This document shows, piece after piece, positions 36,138 to 47,832 of a stretch of DNA of 64,000 nucleotides. Source of the DNA: Emergomyces orientalis (taxonomy: Eukaryota > Ascomycota > Eurotiomycetes > Onygenales > Ajellomycetaceae); contig MOWL01000002.1 of the NCBI GenBank assembly GCA_002110485.1, positions 682,001 through 746,000 of the forward strand, read 5' to 3'. Below the pieces are notes generated by a model. The model had not been told where the DNA came from and did not search any database. It worked only from the letters and a program-made list of their open reading frames with translations. Position 1 is the stretch's first letter. Each line of letters begins with the position of its first letter. The position numbers and the translations under genes are program-made.

Positions 36138-38127
36138 ATGCTTCGTTCGCTTCTCAGTTCGCTGGGGCTCGTGATCTTCTGTCTCGTGGCAGCGGTCCAC
36201 CCGTCCCCATCTGATAACTTTCAGGTAATTGAACGGCTTGTCTCCGTTCCAAATGGCTGGACTCAGGGACCTGCTCCGGATAACTCTACAGTTCTTCAAT
36301 TTAGACTAGCTGTGCACCAGGAGAAGAAGGATATCTTCCACCAGAAAGTTCTGGATATCTCTACCCCAGGGAATCCCCTTTACGGCTTGCATATGAAGAG
36401 AGATGAAGTTAAGGACTTCTTACGAAGTATCTGCTGAGCTTTTGTCCTGGCTTACTTCTGGGGGGCTCGGTAGTGACAAGGTCGAAGATGATGGCGACTG
36501 GATTCGTTTCCATGCCACTGTCGAGCAGGCAGAACGTCTTCTGAATACCCGATTCTACCATTTCATTGATGAGCAAGGCACAGGCTCCAAAATACGCACT
36601 CTTGAGTACTCCGTTCCCGCATCCATTGCGCCCTATGTTCATATGATCCAACCTACGACGATGTTTGCAGGGTTCCGACCGCAACGTTCGACAATCATAA
36701 GGACAGATCTATCTCCCGTTATTAAAGGTAGCGCAAATAATTTCAAAGCTAGTTGTTCCCCCTATATGACTCCATCTTGCCTGCGCGATTTATACAACTT
36801 TCCAGCTAGTGCACAGCCACAAGGAATTTCAAACAAAATTGGAGTCTCTGGTTACATCGAACAATACGCCCAATACGACGACCTCGAAGAGTTCCTTGAG
36901 ACATACGTTCCTGAAGCTGTCGGGGCCAACTTCTCCGTCCAATCTATCAATGGCGGCCTCAACACGCAGCATTCCGAAGAGGACTCCGCAGAAGCGAACC
37001 TAGACATCCAGTATGTCATTGGTCTGTCTTACAAGTCAAATGTTACTTATTTTACGACTGCAGGGAGGGGAAAACATATTCCAGACCTCGATCAACCAGA
37101 CCCAGAGCACCACACCAACGAACCATACCTGGAGCAGCTTCATTTTCTTCTTGGCCTTTCTGACGAAGATCTTCCCACCGTTCTCACCACATCATACGGA
37201 GAAAACGAACAAAGCATTCCGGCCCCATATGCGGAGTCAACATGCAGTCTCTTCGCACAATTGGGTGCAAGGGGTGTCTCGGTCATTTTCTCCAGTGGCG
37301 ATACAGGTGTGGGCAGTGCCTGTCAGTCGAATGACGGGAAGAACAGAACAATCTTCAATCCCATCTTCCCCGCTTCGTGCCCCTTCGTGACCTCAGTTGG
37401 CGGCACGGTGGGCATTAATCCCGAGAAGGCGGTGCATTTCTCATCAGGGGGATTTTCCGAACTATTCGAACGACCCGCGTACCAGGAGCAGGCCGTTCAG
37501 GCATACCTTGCCAAGCTAGGCAAAAAGTGGAAGGGTTTGTATAATCCCAAGGGACGTGGATTTCCAGATATCGCTGCCCAAGCAGTGATGTATGCTATAT
37601 TCGATAAAGGGCAATTTGCCCAGGTTAGCGGGACCAGGTATGTGATTTAGCTTTTACCACTTTCATTTGCACAAGTTGGATCTTGCGCATACCGCATATA
37701 TCTCAGAGGGAAACAAAATAGAAGAACAAGAGATCAGAATGGAAAGCACACTCTAACAAAAATCACGCATTGACAAACAAACAGCGCATCCGCCCCCACC
37801 ATCGCTGCAATGATCTCTACCCTAAACGCCATACGCCTCTCACAAAATCAAACGGTCCTCGGCTTCCTCAATCCCTGGCTTTACAGCTCCGGTTTCCAGG
37901 GATTCACAGATATCATGCGCGGACGCTCCAAGGGTTGCACCGGCAAGGATATATACTCTTCCCTCCCGACGCCGTTCGTGCCACGTGCTGGCTGGAAGGC
38001 GACAGAGGGCTGGGATCCGGTTACCGGGTTTGGAACACCGAACTTTACGAAATTGGTGGAGTTATTGCCTGCAGGTGGAAATGTGAGCACCAGTGGAAGA
38101 GGAAGCTGGAAAGTTGGCAGGATTTGA
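36138..38127 (+). pseudogene. sedolisin (S53 tripeptidyl-peptidase) gene with frameshift
   Basis: A signal peptide (MLRSLLSSLGLVIFCLVAAV) and pro-domain read in one frame from 36138 but stop at 36435-36437. The continuation, VSAELLSWLTSGG, is in the +1 frame from about 36415. Relatives carry four residues (Arg-Pro-x-x) between DFL and the Glu of EVS. Here only one base remains, as if about 11 bp were lost. No intron can bridge this: the only GT...AG pair is 20 nt apart. The second block runs to 37637, then a 147-nt intron leads to exon 37785-38127. Catalytic features remain intact: EANLDIQY (Glu/Asp), SSGDTGVG (oxyanion Asp), the serine of SGTSASAP split by the intron, and the Ca-site DIMRGRSKGC. 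The gene is thus one lesion from functional: a recent null allele or an assembly error. Confidence 0.75.
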
Positions 38128-38451
38128 TTGATCCGACTGACTTGATTGATAAGACTCCAGGGATTGGGGTGATGGATTGTAATATATATATATAGATATA
38201 TTTATACAATTTTTAAGCGGTTTTACTTCGAGTGGGTGATAAGGGTAGACATGAAAATGAAAGGTCATGACCGAAGAATTTACTATTTATATATAGCTTG
38301 AATTACACATTCTATACACTCCTAAGAGGAGAAACAGCGTCAAAATATTTAATAGCTGGATATCCATGGGTGGGGTGATATTTAGGTCCTTGATAATTAG
38401 TTGAAAAGCGTTGAAGGGCAGGACATATAGGAGTTGTAGCATGGTAAATTT

Positions 38452-38495
38452 CGAATGAATAAATTCATTCGACGTGGTTAGTAAGTTTACTTACT
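38452..38495. repeat. twin adjacent hairpins
   Basis: CGAATGAA-TAAA-TTCATTCG (38452-38471) and AGTAAG-TTTA-CTTACT (38480-38495) are perfect inverted repeats of 8 and 6 bp with 4-nt loops. The second extends by one pair at 38479 and 38496. They are 8 nt apart, about 330 nt beyond the sedolisin stop. Function unknown. Confidence 0.7.
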
Positions 38496-40335
38496 ACTAG
38501 TGATTACATTCCTCGTCCCCTATTCTTGACGTCTATGCAAACTTGAAGCTAGGGTTGGCGGCGCCAAGAATGTCCACTTTAATCGTTGGCAAACACAAAA
38601 GCCAGCAACGTGATAAAATTGCTAACCCAGCTCCCCAGGTTGGACTTCCTCTTAGAATAATAACTCTTCGAATAATGATTTTCGAAACGCTCTGGCCCAG
38701 ACCTCTATGATTGATCGTTTATCATCTTCCACCAAACTTAGCAAGCCGCCACCCTATTGCCTGATTCCTCTCGCTGATGACCTCTGGTGGCGACTGAACC
38801 CCAGATGTTCACCCGGCGGGCAACACAAAATCAAATGATAGATGAGTTGGAATAAGAAACCATCATCAACGACGCTACATTAACCTTATTATTTTCTTGA
38901 TCTTGACCTTGATCAAAATATTGAGAGCTGTGATTTCCGATTTCTGATGATGTACAGTACAAATGTTTATCCTAGGAAGGGACGAGTTCGTGAGCAACAG
39001 ATATTCTGCATTATGAAACGGACGGCATGGTGACCGCCCTTTTTAGTCCAAAAGCATGTTTGGACTTCTATCCCCCAGTTTAGATTTCAATAATGGGAAT
39101 GGATACGACGGATCTATCCACAGGGGTGAAGATATGGATGTTCTGGACCAGCATCAACCAATTCTTGCATCCGCCTGCCCGCCGTGAGTCGTGAGGCAAC
39201 CATTGCCAGGAAAAGAAATAGGGCGATCACGGAAACGAAGCGGCTGCGAAGATCCCAACTTTATTTAAATATGATACCATTGTATGAGAAAGTAAAGCGG
39301 CCTTCTGCATCGGAAATTTTCATGAGGCATAAGTTTTCAAATGACAGGGGCGCGAAGTAGGTTTGTGATGGGGCAAGTTAGAGAAAAGCAAGACGGGTGT
39401 CTTGTTTGATCATACTGGCCCTGTATTCCGTTAACCCGGATTAATTGCTTGAATAACATGCTTGGGTTTTGTTCCAAGCGGATATCTCGCGGGAAAAGCT
39501 GAATTTACGTTTGGTTTGATTCATAATTAGAGAGAGCAGAGGATTTCCTACTCCTAGTTAGCTATACGTAACTATACCAAATAAAGCCCTTCCTTTAATT
39601 GGATGTCTATATTGAGGAGCGACGGTTTATTACATATTCTGAACCTATTGAATATCTTCACCTATGTTATTCGTCTTGGGCTAGAATATATATCTGTATG
39701 TATGTAAAACCTAGCATATACGGAGGATAGCAGACATGGACGAAATGAAAGAGAGTACTATGAACTTCTACTGGCCCTGTGTTACAGAAGGGTGCTAGGG
39801 CCCTCTCGGCAGCTGCCTCAGGAATGGGCCCGTGCTTCTTCTTAAGTTAGATACGGTAGTATGATAAATTTAGAAGTATTTTCTCTACTCTTGCATCAGA
39901 AAATTTTATCTGATGCGCAAGGGGAAATGGGGCGTTCGGCAGATATGTCAGATTTTTGAGCGAAGAGATGCGTTTGGATCAATTTCTCACGCGGTCATAT
40001 AGCAAGGGCAATATTTATGCTGTTGGTGACGCCGTCTTGCCTGTGTTTTGATTGACATTGGAAGAGACAGAAAGTAGATTTTCACATGAATCCTTCTTGA
40101 CACCATCCAGCGTTTTAGAATGTGTTGAATTGGTGGGCTTCAAGCTGGTGGAGGGATCAAGGGGTGAGCTTAGCTACCACGCCCTGAGGAGCTGTGAGTG
40201 AGTTTGACCTAAGGAGGTTGACGGCAGCCACTATGAAGCTCTTTATCTTGTTCTATTAGAAGGTAATGCAAGGTAATTATCAGTTCACCCCGAGAATAAC
40301 AAGAAAATCCACGCTAGATCATTGCTGTTTTTGTT

Positions 40336-40360
40336 GTGGTGGTGGTGGTGGTGGTGGTGG
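40336..40360. repeat. GTG trinucleotide microsatellite
   Basis: About eight tandem GTG units, read directly, in a gene-free region. The minus strand would encode poly-His, but the surrounding frame has no other coding character. Confidence 0.9.
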
Positions 40361-41477
40361 TTGATATTAGGATTTCTCCTGACAAGGTCGAATCCAATAG
40401 CATAGGAGTCCAGCGCCATGCGAAGGATCCTATCCCAAGCAGCGGAGTCAAGGAGAAGCTCAAACAAACGTTCAACAGCGCAATACGAAATCTTGAAGCT
40501 TAGGGGATGGATGGGTATCCAGTTAGATCCGTTAACTTTCCGTTTCCATGGATAGTATGGTGGCTACGAGTTAACTAGCTCAAGATAAGCTGCATAACTT
40601 TTACAAGCTTGTGATGTGAAAAGTGAACCTAAATAGTGCAATGGGTTTTGAGAAAACATCCCTTGGTCGACCAACCTAGATGCCATTCTTCACAATCACA
40701 AGCGGCCTAATGGCAGAAAATATCAACAAGTTAATCAACTAATATCTTGGCCCATTGTGCGAAACCAATCCTACACCTGTGTTGTGGTGTTCAGAATTAT
40801 TTTGACAGCATGTATCACAGCTGGAAGCGTGAATAGCGAGCAAACTAGACCAGCCAGCGAAGGGGGGTCAATAAGACACGGATATTTGGCGCCGTCCTGG
40901 CGGAGATTTCAAGTTTTATTTGCTAGCCAACACACTACGAGCTAAGTAGGTTTGCTATTTATCTGCGGAGAAGGGGGAGGTAAGCTGACAAGAGACTGAA
41001 GCAGAGTCCGACAGACATGTTTCTTTCTGTCTGTAGCATATTCATCACAGTGGAGCGACAACCGGTAAGAATAATATGAAGCTGGCTGCCGACATATCTC
41101 CGTGATATTGACCCTGCCCTGGTATTAAAGGTTTGGGGAGAGCTGGGCGAGCGGAGAAAAGCCTCAAACGCGGGGCGTCGCAAGAAACCACCCTAGCCTC
41201 CTGTTGGTTTTGCTTTGTGCTGTTAATGAAGGGGAACAAACAACAGTATGTGAATGGGGGCATCTGATCGTCCGGTGCCTTAACTGGAGTCACGGACTAG
41301 GGGCAAGTTTAACTGGAGCGTCATGTGATCTGCATACTTCTTACATCAGCAACCCTAACCAGCATCGCCAAATGCGGTAATCTTAACCACCAGCCTTAGA
41401 GAGTTTTACCCAGTGCTGGTTTGTTGTTTGACTACGGCGGAGATATTGAACCAACCCAACTAAGGATCTTTTGACTC

Positions 41478-41485
41478 TATATAAG
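41478..41485 (+). promoter_or_regulatory. TATA box of NAD kinase gene
   Basis: TATATAAG lies 308 nt upstream of the ATG at 41786, followed by a pyrimidine-rich leader. Candidate core promoter element. Confidence 0.4.
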
Positions 41486-41785
41486 CCAGCATGGTCCGCT
41501 TCACTTGTCTCTATAATCGCCCTGTGTCATTGAGTCATGTATATATTCCCCAACCTTCTTTTCCCTTTGTCCAGCCTAGATCTCGCAGGCTCTCCTTGGC
41601 CCTTCGTGTTGCTCCACTTCTCCTCGTATTCCCGCTAGATAGATAAGGCAAGCTATTTTGCTCATCCTTCTCTCGCTTTCTCTGCTGGTATCAATCAGCG
41701 GGAAGAGTGCCCCTCCCTGGGAATTACCCGGCTCTTTTTCGGCCGGGCCTTTCGCATTGATTAATCCGTGTGAAATATTATCACC

Positions 41786-43827
41786 ATGTCGTCTTCGTTA
41801 TTCACCCATCCGACCCTCTCTCCAGATAACCTCCAGACGATCGGGGAAGAGCCCAGTTCGCCGTTCTGTCCGCTGAAGCAGCGACAGCATCAGCAACAAC
41901 TCAACACTGAAGCTACTAATTCCGGGGAGTCCGGCTCAAAGCCTCCCTCCTCTTCTCCAGACCTCACAGCTGCTTCTAACCCCGCCCCCAACAATTTGCT
42001 ACGGGACTACGCCAGGAATCTCGATCCATTGCAATTGAGCGATCCGATCCCCACTCGCTGCAGAACCCACGAGAAAAGCACCGGTGCACCCTCGTCTTCC
42101 ACTACCCCGCCACTAGAAACAATTCCGCCGCTTCCCGGCTCTCCGTTCCCTCTGATGAACTCAACAAGATCTTTCCTACAGCATCGCCAAAACTCGCGGT
42201 CAATCGATTCAATACCACGCCAGACAATATTGAAAGCCCTCGCCTCGAAAGGAAACGGTTCTCTCAGCGGTCAAGTACCCCTCACGGCATCATTGGCAGG
42301 CCTCCTAGCTCAAACCAGCTGTGAAGGAGATAACAGCTCGTCGAGAAGGCTCTCTTCCGCCCTTTCAAACTCGAGCGTATACCCCGAGAAAACGCCATCC
42401 ACCGCACGCTTTCCTTTAACGTCTCCTTGCTTTTATCACCAGCGATTCGACGATGCAGTCAACATTGACAAGGTTCTTGAGGAGATTGCGGCAGACGAGT
42501 GGATGTCACATTCGAGATTGATGCAAACTGCGACGGGTGTTCGGGAAGTATCTAAACAATTGCAACGGCGCCCCATTAAACTTGCGGTCAAAAACGTCAT
42601 GATCGTTACGAAGGCACGGGATAATCGTCTGGTACACCTCACACGAGAGTTAGCAGAATGGTTACTTAGCACACCACGATATGGCAGTAACCTAGGAGTA
42701 AACGTCTATGTCGATCACAAGTTGCGGAGTTCGAAGCGTTTTGACGCTCCTGGCCTGTTAGCGAAAGAGCCCCAGTTCGAACACATGCTGAGGTATTGGA
42801 CTCCTGACCTTTGCTGGTCATCGCCTGAAACTTTCGATTTGGTCCTTACTTTGGGCGGAGACGGAACTGTCCTCTTTACCTCTTGGCTTTTTCAACGTGT
42901 TGTACCGCCCGTGCTATCTTTTGCGCTCGGGAGCCTAGGCTTCTTGACAAATTTCGAGTTCGAAAAGTACAAAGAGCACCTAAATCAAATCATGGGTGAC
43001 GTGGGCATGCGTGTAAATCTGCGCATGAGATTTACATGCACTGTCTACCGTGCGGATCGGAAACCTGGACAGCTGCCCGGAGCAGTTGTGGAAGGCGAGC
43101 AGTTCGAAGTGGTAAACGAACTGGTCATTGATCGTGGACCTTCACCTTACGTCTCGAACCTGGAATTATACGGGGATAATGAGCTGTTAACAGTGGTCCA
43201 AGCGGATGGGTGTATATTCTCTACTCCCACAGGTATTTACATCATGACATTTGACCCTGCTTCCACACAGGAGGTTAACTATTACTATTCACAGGTTCTA
43301 CCGCCTACTCCCTCTCGGCGGGCGGCTCTCTTGTCCACCCCTCAATACCCGGAATCCTTCTGACCCCTATTTGTCCACACACTCTTTCTTTCCGTCCTAT
43401 GGTACTCTCAGATGCTCTACTATTACGCATTGCTGTCCCCGGCGCTTCTCGATCTACGGCATACTGTTCATTCGATGGCAAAGGTCGTATCGAACTTTGT
43501 CAAGGCGACTACGTCACAGTGGAAGCAAGTCAGTACCCGTTCCCCACAGTAGTGGCGGGCTCAGGAGAATGGTTCGAGAGTGTTCGTCGTGCGCTGCGCT
43601 GGAATGTTCGTGGTGCAGTCCAGAAGGGGTGGAGCGGCGCTACTGATGGGGATCTCGACACTACGAATGGCGAAGACGAGGAAGAACAGTGGGATATTGA
43701 CCCTGACACTGGCACACCGTTCGGAGCGGGGACTGATAGCGGGCTGGGCCCGAGTGAAGATGGAGAAAGTCCTGGCCCGGGCTCAACTAGTCCACTTCGG
43801 AGACAAATCAGCTTGCTTAATATGTAG
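41786..43827 (+). CDS. ATP-NAD kinase (NADK)
   Basis: Two exons, 41786-43232 and 43295-43827; 659 residues. The first 240 residues are Ser/Pro/Gln-rich and likely disordered, with many possible phosphosites. The catalytic core begins near VKNVMIVTKARDNRLVHLTRELAEWL. The signature LGGDGTVL gives GGDGT at residues 357-361, then LGSLGFLTNFEF and NELVIDRGPSPYVSNLELY. The intron interrupts the NAD-binding signature STPTGSTAYSLSAGGS exactly at Gly, which fixes the splice sites. The enzyme phosphorylates NAD+ to NADP+ for NADPH-dependent biosynthesis and oxidative defence. Architecture matches the cytosolic Utr1-type enzyme rather than mitochondrial Pos5 (no presequence). The C-terminus is acidic and Gly/Pro-rich. 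Confidence 0.93.
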
Positions 43828-45178
43828 ATATAGGCTATCTTATATTTCCTTTTCCTTTCTTTCTGTCACACATATTTCACACAGGACCTGGCTCGTTTAC
43901 ATTGCCTGGTTTTCGGATAATGTTTGTCCTACACGTTCTCCTCGTACATACATACATGATCCCTGTGATATACTTTTTTATACTCTAGGGAACGGGGGGT
44001 CCTATACGATTCCCTTTACATTATCACGAGCTTCATCCTTTGATGATACCTTTTCAGATAAAATATCTTGTGGTCAGGGTATCTATGTTTATTGTCATAT
44101 ATTACATCATTAAACCTTTAGAATAAATAACGGTGCTACATTGCCGGGAACGTTTGATTCCGGGAGACTCTGCAACATCCACTGCAACTCATGTGGGTTG
44201 AAAACAAAGAAAAAAGCTACCAAAACAAGGCCACTCGACCAATGCATCATCAGCCCAATGGCGCTAACTCCAACCACTAGTTAACCTAGCTCAAACCGTG
44301 GTTAGATTTCCCCTGTCGTTTTCAAGTTGATGCGAAGTTCCGTTTGCAGACAATGTAGAGACAACCAACATTCACTCGTTTCCCTTTTCTGTTTCAAGCC
44401 ACCCCTGGGCCTTTGTCGATGCCAATACCAAAACCCCAAGGTTCGGGCTCTGCCTCGCGCTCTGAATCGTATTATTCTTTTCTAGATCAATGGGTTAGCT
44501 AAGTGTGCAACATAGGCAGGGAAAAATATTCCATTTCAAATCTTTCTACTTCATCTCCTCCCGTCTAGTTCCATTAGTTTCCAGAGACAGGTGCCATACT
44601 TTTGAGCAAAGCTGAGGTTGCGCAAACTCTAAGGCGAAACTTGGGTGGTTCTTGGTTGTCAAATGTTACACTCCATATCTTATTTTGATGGAATTCGCGC
44701 TCTCTTGACCCGGTGATAGCTCAGTATAATCATGTCGGTACGTTTGGCATAACAACATATTTTCGGCGATGGCATTTGCTAATGATGATTGACGAGTGTA
44801 CGTTCTCTGGCGTTAATTGCTAACAGCACATAGTATTATTTAAGAAGTGGTGATGGTTTGAATTAGAGGAACAGCCTAGAGGAACAGCCGGATTTCAAGT
44901 AGAGAGGTAAAGATGCTCGATAAATGAAGGGTAAGTTTGAACAAGCCATCCTATTTAGATTTGGGTTGCTCCAGGCCATAAATTCGTTTCCAGAGTGAGA
45001 AAATAACGAACTCCCGGACATAACTTGACTCATAGATTTCCAATTCGGGTATCATCATTGACTTAGTTGACATGGTCAACTTGACGAGAACATTTCATTG
45101 CCAACGCGGTTCCAAAACCGCCATACAAATTATTTCATACATATGTATCACGCATGTTTGCATAAACTTGTAACTGGG
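43828..45178. other. convergent intergenic region
   Basis: 3' flanks of NAD kinase (plus) and the MFS gene (minus). No recognisable gene or strong repeat. Confidence 0.6.
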
Positions 45179-46964
45179 CTAAACTTGTCCTTCTTTGGGA
45201 ATTATCGTTTGACTCGCTGCAATCGTGCTAGTGCCGTCAGAATTCATGCCGTCGTCAACAGGCATCAGAGGCTCGTCTGATGGGTGCTCTGGAACCATGA
45301 AGACAACCGCCGAAGTCGGAAACACTGTGAGGCCGAACATCACAAAGGAAATAACAAGATTCACCATGGGAGTGGTCTTCACAGCCCCAATACCATATGA
45401 AATGGCTGATCCGGCCGATTCGAAGGATCGGATAATTCCGACGGTCAATGTTATGTTTTCGAGGTTATTGGTGAAAGTACCGATGATCCAATACACGAAC
45501 ATATAATGCGATTCGTTCATAAATCTAATTCATTTTCTTAACGTGAGCAGTTGTGACCAACAGAATTGGAGGATATACTATGGGCTTGGAAAGGGGAAAT
45601 TTCATCTTACCGGAAAAGTACATTCACAGCAAACCCTCGCCCAAAGCCAGGCTCAGCCCAATCCAGCGTAACCTTCGACTCAGTGCTAGAATACAACTTC
45701 TCATTCGCAACCTGCCACCCGAACAGTCCAAACATGAAAGTCGCAAAGAAAAACCAAGTACATTTCGCCAGCACAGGCCGACTAAAGCATTTCAAATCAA
45801 AGAACCAGCCCCAGAAGATATTCGCAAATGTCGACGCGATGCCGGAACACAATGATGCTAGCGTTCGCGAGCGCACCGAGAAATATGCCGTCTGATAAAT
45901 GCCAAGGTACGAGACATTCCAGCCGAAACCGACCAGCATTGGGATCAGCATGTATATGTGCTTGGTCTTCAAAACTTTCCAGGCTGCTCTGAACTCTCCC
46001 TTGAGTGTCTTATCGCGCCTGGATCCCATCACTTTGGTCCCGTCAGGCCGAATGACCTTCTCCGGAGGGGATATGAGGAATGAAAGTGGCAGACCCAGAC
46101 ATTGGATTGATATTAAGACGAGGTAAGTCACGTATCCGACTTTCCCTTTCCCATTCCCTTTGGCATTTAGGGAAAGGGAGATTGACGCGCCGATGAGTTG
46201 GCCTAACTCACGAAGACCGAGCCAGATTCCAGCTTTTCGCAAATGTTAGTTTAGTCTGAACGGCTAAACCGCGCAGGTAGCTGCTGAATGGCGAAGTATT
46301 GACTTACTCATTTTGCCACGATCTTTCACCGTCGGATATGCAATGGCAATGGCACCCTCTGCAGCCCAAAGGGCGGATGCAGCAAGACCGCATGTCACCC
46401 CTCCGAAAAGAACGAACCATTCAGTTCCATACCTGTTATTGACATACAGTGCTGCTGAGTACGGTGCGTACCCTAGGGTACCGAAAATGAGCACCCTGCG
46501 CAATCCGTACCTGTTCCCGAGGACACCGAATATTGTGCAGCCAAATGCCATCAACCTGTTGACGATGCTTTGTTTAGCAAATTCATTTTATAGGAAAATC
46601 GAAGAATTACCCGAATGTCAAAGAGTTAGCCCCATTGACGAGATACGGCTCTTGCTGGCCGCCAGCTCCAGTGTCTAGAAACGAGAATTCATCAGTTGCC
46701 GTACAACAGATCAATCTCAAAATGAGAATTTTGGAACAGTATATTTCTTTCAAGCATTGGTCAAATCGAAAACATACAATTCAACGCATTCCATATGCCA
46801 GGCTGCGTAAATGAAATCAAGCCCACAATAATGACATTAAATAGTGGGCTGCGAAACCTCCTAGTAAATTTTGACACTGGTTTCGACAATGGAGTTTCGT
46901 AAATGACAATGGAACCTGCTCCCCTCCTTCCCCCAACTTCCTGGGAGGCGGCAGTAGTTGACAT
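45179..46964 (-). CDS. UNC-93-like MFS membrane transporter
   Basis: Five exons in minus order: 46778-46964, 46611-46674, 46308-46555, 45611-46232, 45179-45524; 488 residues. About eleven to twelve hydrophobic spans are visible. Exon 1 carries SPLFNVIIVGLISFTQPGIWNALN, which leads into GAGGQQEPYLVNGANSLTFG. This N-terminal signature marks the fungal UNC-93/DUF895 group. The central loop is basic (GTKVMGSRRDKTLKGE), as in many MFS proteins. Substrate is unknown; some UNC-93-like fungal proteins were proposed to act in ion or siderophore-related transport, which is not shown here. The N-terminal 30 residues and C-terminal tail are polar and cytosolic. The exon 1/2 junction gives Asn-Tyr-Thr; a different acceptor would alter one or two residues. 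Confidence 0.85.
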
Positions 46965-47832
46965 TTAAAAATATCAAATGGTATTTTGTCGAAAACATAA
47001 TCTCTCTTCTCCTGCAAAGCCCTCGACTGAGGAATGGGCAACCCCTGCGTTTAAATATGTGCCGTTCTCCTCACAGCGTCCCCATTTCTATCACCTCTGG
47101 ACTCCGCTGTTTCCACCTCACCAAACCTTGCAATTGCGCAATATTTATGGAGTATCCATTCCCCGAAACGCCCCCACTCAAACTCGTGGTCACAAATTTT
47201 TCCTCTCCCTCCACACTAGCTCCCTCAACAAACTTCAGAAAGCTGAAATGCTAGTAGCCTACAATGCTAAGCGGCATGCTGTAATTGAAGGCGAGGATGG
47301 CACCATAGCAATCATCGCGCTGTCACGTTCAGCAGCTTTAAATCCGCCCCAGCCCGCCCTGACCACGCCTGACCACTGATGGAGACACCGGGCCGATTAT
47401 GTGTTCTAGATGGATCGGGCCGATAGCCATGTGACTTCCGCTCCGAAAGCCAAGGCGCAGTTAACAGTCATCAGCTAGACAAGCTCGGATGAGACGTTCC
47501 TGAGTCATTGAAAATCGCCGATTTTATTATTGAATCTAGTTAATGCCTCCTAGCGAAGCTTAATGGTGGCGGAAAGCAAAAATTAGAAATAAAAAATTAG
47601 AAATGTAGAAGAAATGTAGGGGAACAACCGTGGTTTTTACTGCTACCTTCGCATGGCATAAATCAATGGTAGCTATCCCTAGATCCAAATATGCAACTTT
47701 TCAGATTATTTTTATGCACGGTACTACATAACAACTTAGATATAATGTCTAATCACATAAAACAATACACTACTAAGATAAAACATTAAAAAACGCCATA
47801 GCTTATTTTCAGGGACGGCGAGTCAATATGCG
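46965..47832. other. intergenic region, MFS promoter
   Basis: Upstream of the MFS gene (minus) and 3' flank of the fRMsr gene (minus). Overlapping open frames at 46958-47379 plus lack motifs. No other feature. Confidence 0.55.

Larger units (their letters stand above)
38128..41785. other. long gene-free region
   Basis: About 3.6 kb, AT-rich, without a recognisable gene. It contains two adjacent perfect-stem palindromes at 38452-38495, a GTG microsatellite (40336-40360) and the TATA box of the NAD kinase gene. Open frames such as 40285-40467 minus (His run from the microsatellite) are artefacts. This would suit a decayed or repeat-derived segment, but no element can be named. Confidence 0.6.

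Noticed and set aside
36403..36684. A tiny intron that could rescue the sedolisin frame
   Set aside because: The only GT...AG pair at the junction spans 20 nt (36408-36427), too short for fungal splicing, and would delete conserved residues.
40285..40467. Frame with a run of His codons on minus
   Set aside because: The His run is simply the GTG microsatellite; no coding context.
46958..47379. 133-codon plus-strand frame overlapping the MFS start
   Set aside because: No recognisable motif; overlaps the MFS gene start and a second overlapping frame; likely chance.
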